Shown: positions 61,149 through 64,000 of the stretch, piece by piece
Position numbering within the stretch: position 1 is the stretch's first letter
Layout: the number at the start of each line of letters is the position of its first letter
Source of the DNA: Beta vulgaris subsp. vulgaris
Taxonomy: Eukaryota; Streptophyta; Magnoliopsida; Caryophyllales; Amaranthaceae
Direction of reading: 5' to 3'
DNA length: 64,000 nucleotides
Assembly (NCBI RefSeq): GCF_026745355.1
Contig: NC_079202.1
Location: forward strand, 34,407,723-34,471,722
Translations under genes and position numbers: made by a program
Notes under the pieces: generated by a model
What the model was told of the DNA's origin: nothing
What the model saw: the letters and a program-made list of their open reading frames with translations, nothing else
Databases searched by the model: none

Positions 61149-64000
61149 TTAGAGTTGAAGCTCACAACATCCTAATAGAGTGGAAGTAGACCTGGGGTAG
61201 GCCCTTGGTGAAAATATCAGCAATCTGATATCGGGACGGAACATGAAGAACACGTACCTGTCCTTTCGCAACTTTTTCGCGAACAAAGTGGATGTCCATT
61301 TCGATGTGTTTGGTGCGTTGGTGTTGAACTGGATTACCTGATAGGTAGATGGCACTTACGTTGTCACAATATACCAAAGTAGCCTTGGGAACGAGACAAT
61401 GTAATTCCAACAGGAGATTCCGAATCCAACATGACTTAGCAACCACATTAGCAAACCCTCGATACTCGGCCTCAGCATTGTAACGAGAAAGAGTAGGTTG
61501 ACGTTTGGATGACCAAGAAAGCAAGTTGTCCCCAAGAAAAATACAATAACCAGACGTCGAACGACGAGTATCAGGACATCCTCCCCAATCAGCATCAGTG
61601 TAAGCAATCAGGTCAATGATGGAAGAGGGATAGATATGTAAGCCATGATAGAGAGTACCCTGAATGTACCTGATGATGCGCTTAAGAGCATGCATATGAA
61701 CGTCCCGGGGAGCATGCATATGTAAGCAAACTTGTTGAACAACATAAGAAATATTCGGCCTGGTGAAAGTAAGATATTAGAGTGCACCTGCAAGACTCCG
61801 ATAGAGAGTGGGATCATCATAAGGAGCACCAGAAGAGCTACTGACCTTCAGTTTAGTATCAACCGGAGTAGAAGTAGCTTTACAAGAGGACATGCCAGCA
61901 CGATCAATAATCTCCTCAGCATACTGTCGCTGAGAGAGAAACATGCCACCTTTGTGGCGAGTCACGCCAATGCCAAGGAAAAAATTCAAAGGACCTAAAT
62001 CCTTCATTGCAAACTCGGAGGCAAGGAGACCCATAATTGAGCGACGAAGAGAATCTGAGGAGGCAGCAAGAATAATGTCATCAACATATAATAAAATGTA
62101 TGCCATAGCGTACCCTTGTCGGTAGATAAATAAGGAGTTATTAGATCGACTATTTGTGCAGCCAAGAGACGACACATAATCCGCAAATCGTTTATACCAT
62201 GCCCGTGGGGCCTGCTTAAGTCCATATAAAGACTTACGGAGCAAACATACATAATCAGGATGAACAAGGTCACGGAAACCCATAGGTTGATGCATATATA
62301 CTGTCTCCTTGAGGTCGCCATGAAGAAAAACATTTTTTACATCAAGTTGATGGATGGACCAATTTTTGGACAAGGAGAGATTGAGAACCGTGAGGATCGT
62401 AGCCGGTTTCACCACCAGACTGAACGTCTCGCCACAATCAATGCCCACCTGCTGAGTTTTTCCATCACCTACAAGACGGGCTTTATGCCTCTCAAAATCA
62501 CCATTAGACTTGTTTTTGTGAGTAAAAATCCACATAGAACGAATAACATTCACATTAGGTGGACGGGGCACCAACTCCCACGTCTCATTTTTAATAAGAG
62601 CATCAAATTCATCATTCATGGCCATTTTTCAATTTGGGTCGCGAAGAGCAGTCAACGTACGAGGAAGAGGGGATTTATTAACTGTGGTAGTTAAGTTAAA
62701 GTGGCGTTTAGGCTTAAAAATACCGCGTTGACTACGGGTCATCATGCGAGATTGAGTTGGAAGAGGGGGCTGAGTGGAGAATGTGTTTGGGCTCAAGGAA
62801 GAGGGAGTAGGTGGCTGGTGGGTCACGGGAGAATGAAGGGGAGAGGTAGGATAAATGTGGGGCACCTCATGGGAACGCGGCTGGGCCCCAATGAACTGGG
62901 CCGGTCCACTGGCAGGTAACGAAGAGGACTGGGCAGCAGTCATGGGTGGGGGAAAACGGGCCTGGGCCTCGTGTGGGGAAGAGGCAAAAAGGGGCGGAAG
63001 GTCCGGATGAGCAGGTGACACCCCTTGGGTGGATGGACTGGACCGAGAAGTAGAATTTTGGCCCAAATGAAACCAAAAAGGATGCATGCCCTCATTCAAG
63101 AAATCATAAGTATGGGAAGTGGGTTTGTGGAATGTAGAAAAAGGAAAAACCTTTTCATCAAAAATCACGTCACAGGAAATAATGATTTTATGAGAAGATA
63201 AATCATAACATTTATAGCCAAGGTGATTTGGAGGATACCCTAAAAAACACAAGGTGTAGAACGGGCTTGTAATTTGTGGATGGTGGTAGACGGAATGATA
63301 GGATAGCACAAACACCCAAAAACCCGAAGATGAGAGTAAGAAGGCTCTCGATGATTAAGATTTTTGAAGAGGAGAAATATGATCCAATAACTTGCTTGGT
63401 AAGATACTAAGGAGGTAAGTGGCCATTTGAAGAGCGTGATGCCAAAAAGAGGGAGGAAGGGATGCATGAGTAAGAAGAGTTCGAGTGATGTTGTTGATAG
63501 AGCGAATTTTTCGTTCAGCTTTACCATTTTGTGAGGAGGTATGAGGACACGAAAGACGGAAGGACATCCCATGAGAAGCACAGAATTTTCCGAATTGACC
63601 ATTATCATACTCCCGGCCATTATCACATTGGATGGTTTTAATATTACGGTCAAATTGGGTGCGAACATGGGCTTGGAAAACTAAGAATTTGGCATGTACA
63701 TCAGATTTCTTAGCAATAGGAAAAGTCCATAAAAACTTCGAATAATCATCCAAAAAAAGAACATAATATCTGTGACGCATGGAACTTAAAACAGGAGAGG
63801 TCCATAAATCACTATGAATAATATCAAATGGCATCACAGTTTCATAATTAGAAGATGCAAATGGCAACTTAACATGTGTACCAAGAACACAAGAATGACA
63901 AACACCAGAACCACTAGTTTTATTACATGCAATGTTATCATTGAGCCGAAGAGACTCCAATAGAAGTTCCCGGGTGACCCAGACGATCATGCCAAAGAGT
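61149..64000 (-). pseudogene. Ty1/copia Pol remnant, runs off the right edge
   Basis: Read right to left on the minus strand. A GAG-pre-integrase WHDRLGHPG is near 63975 and CHSCVLGTHVKLPF follows. Integrase has D, D and E in HSDLW, QCDNG and NGKAERK (about 63840-63500). A linker has VFGCLCYP and LGYKCYD. Reverse transcriptase has NETWELV, QLDVKNVFLHGDL and the active site YVDDI (62625-61777). RNase H has DADWGGCPDTRRSTSGYC, AEAEYR and ADIFTKGLP (61719-61162). The order integrase before RT marks it as copia. Frames break near 63965, 63360 and 63250, there is an in-frame stop just before 62625, and another break lies between RT and RNase H. It is inactive. Confidence 0.92.

Noticed and set aside
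61080..61149. 3' LTR boundary of the copia element
   Set aside because: No second LTR is in the window, and no clear polypurine tract followed by TG could be fixed.

Overview
This is an AT-rich, repeat-dominated stretch of nuclear DNA from a flowering plant. The evidence is the split gene with GT-AG introns, a P-class PPR gene, chromovirus and copia retrotransposons, FAR1-type Mutator elements, Stowaway-like MITEs, a Helitron-like 3' end and a tRNA-derived SINE. The gene content fits a eudicot. I cannot name the species from sequence alone.

Only two host genes look intact. The first (10651-31748, + strand) is a 12-exon S-adenosylmethionine carrier of the mitochondrial carrier family. Its exons join into a 311-residue protein with all three carrier signatures, stretched over 21 kb by large introns. 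Its ninth intron holds a very young, complete Ty3/gypsy chromovirus (25163-30460) with near-identical LTRs, a 5-bp target duplication, a tRNA-Met primer site and one open 1532-residue gag-pol frame. The second (54407-56008, + strand) is an intronless mitochondrial-type PPR protein. A decayed DNA-level copy of the carrier's exons 6-8 with their introns lies downstream of it (about 56420-58460).

Layout: 1-5500 is most of a FAR1-type Mutator element (MULE). Its transposase gene is on the minus strand and frameshifted, and its introns and flanks consist of a ~21-bp tandem repeat containing TCTAACTGAA. 5501-10255 is a Helitron-like repeat block. 10651-31748 is the carrier gene. 33380-45577 is a macrosatellite-like array of six related units of about 1.5-2 kb. 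Three small relatives of the 1-5500 element (35145-35696, 38524-39325, 41391-42264), one long-TIR MULE (43757-45021), a Stowaway MITE and a poly(A) retroposon are inserted into it. 45576-51922 is a decayed Tekay/Del-like chromovirus. 52600-54065 is a set of local duplications. 54407-58460 is the PPR gene plus the carrier pseudogene. 60005-60221 is a tRNA-SINE. 61149-64000 is a decayed Ty1/copia element running off the window.

The most notable system is the FAR1-MULE family. One large coding member and three non-coding derivatives share unusual palindromic ends, 9-bp target duplications and an internal TAACTGAA/CAACTGAA motif. In several cases the uninterrupted target can be read from a sister repeat inside the same window.
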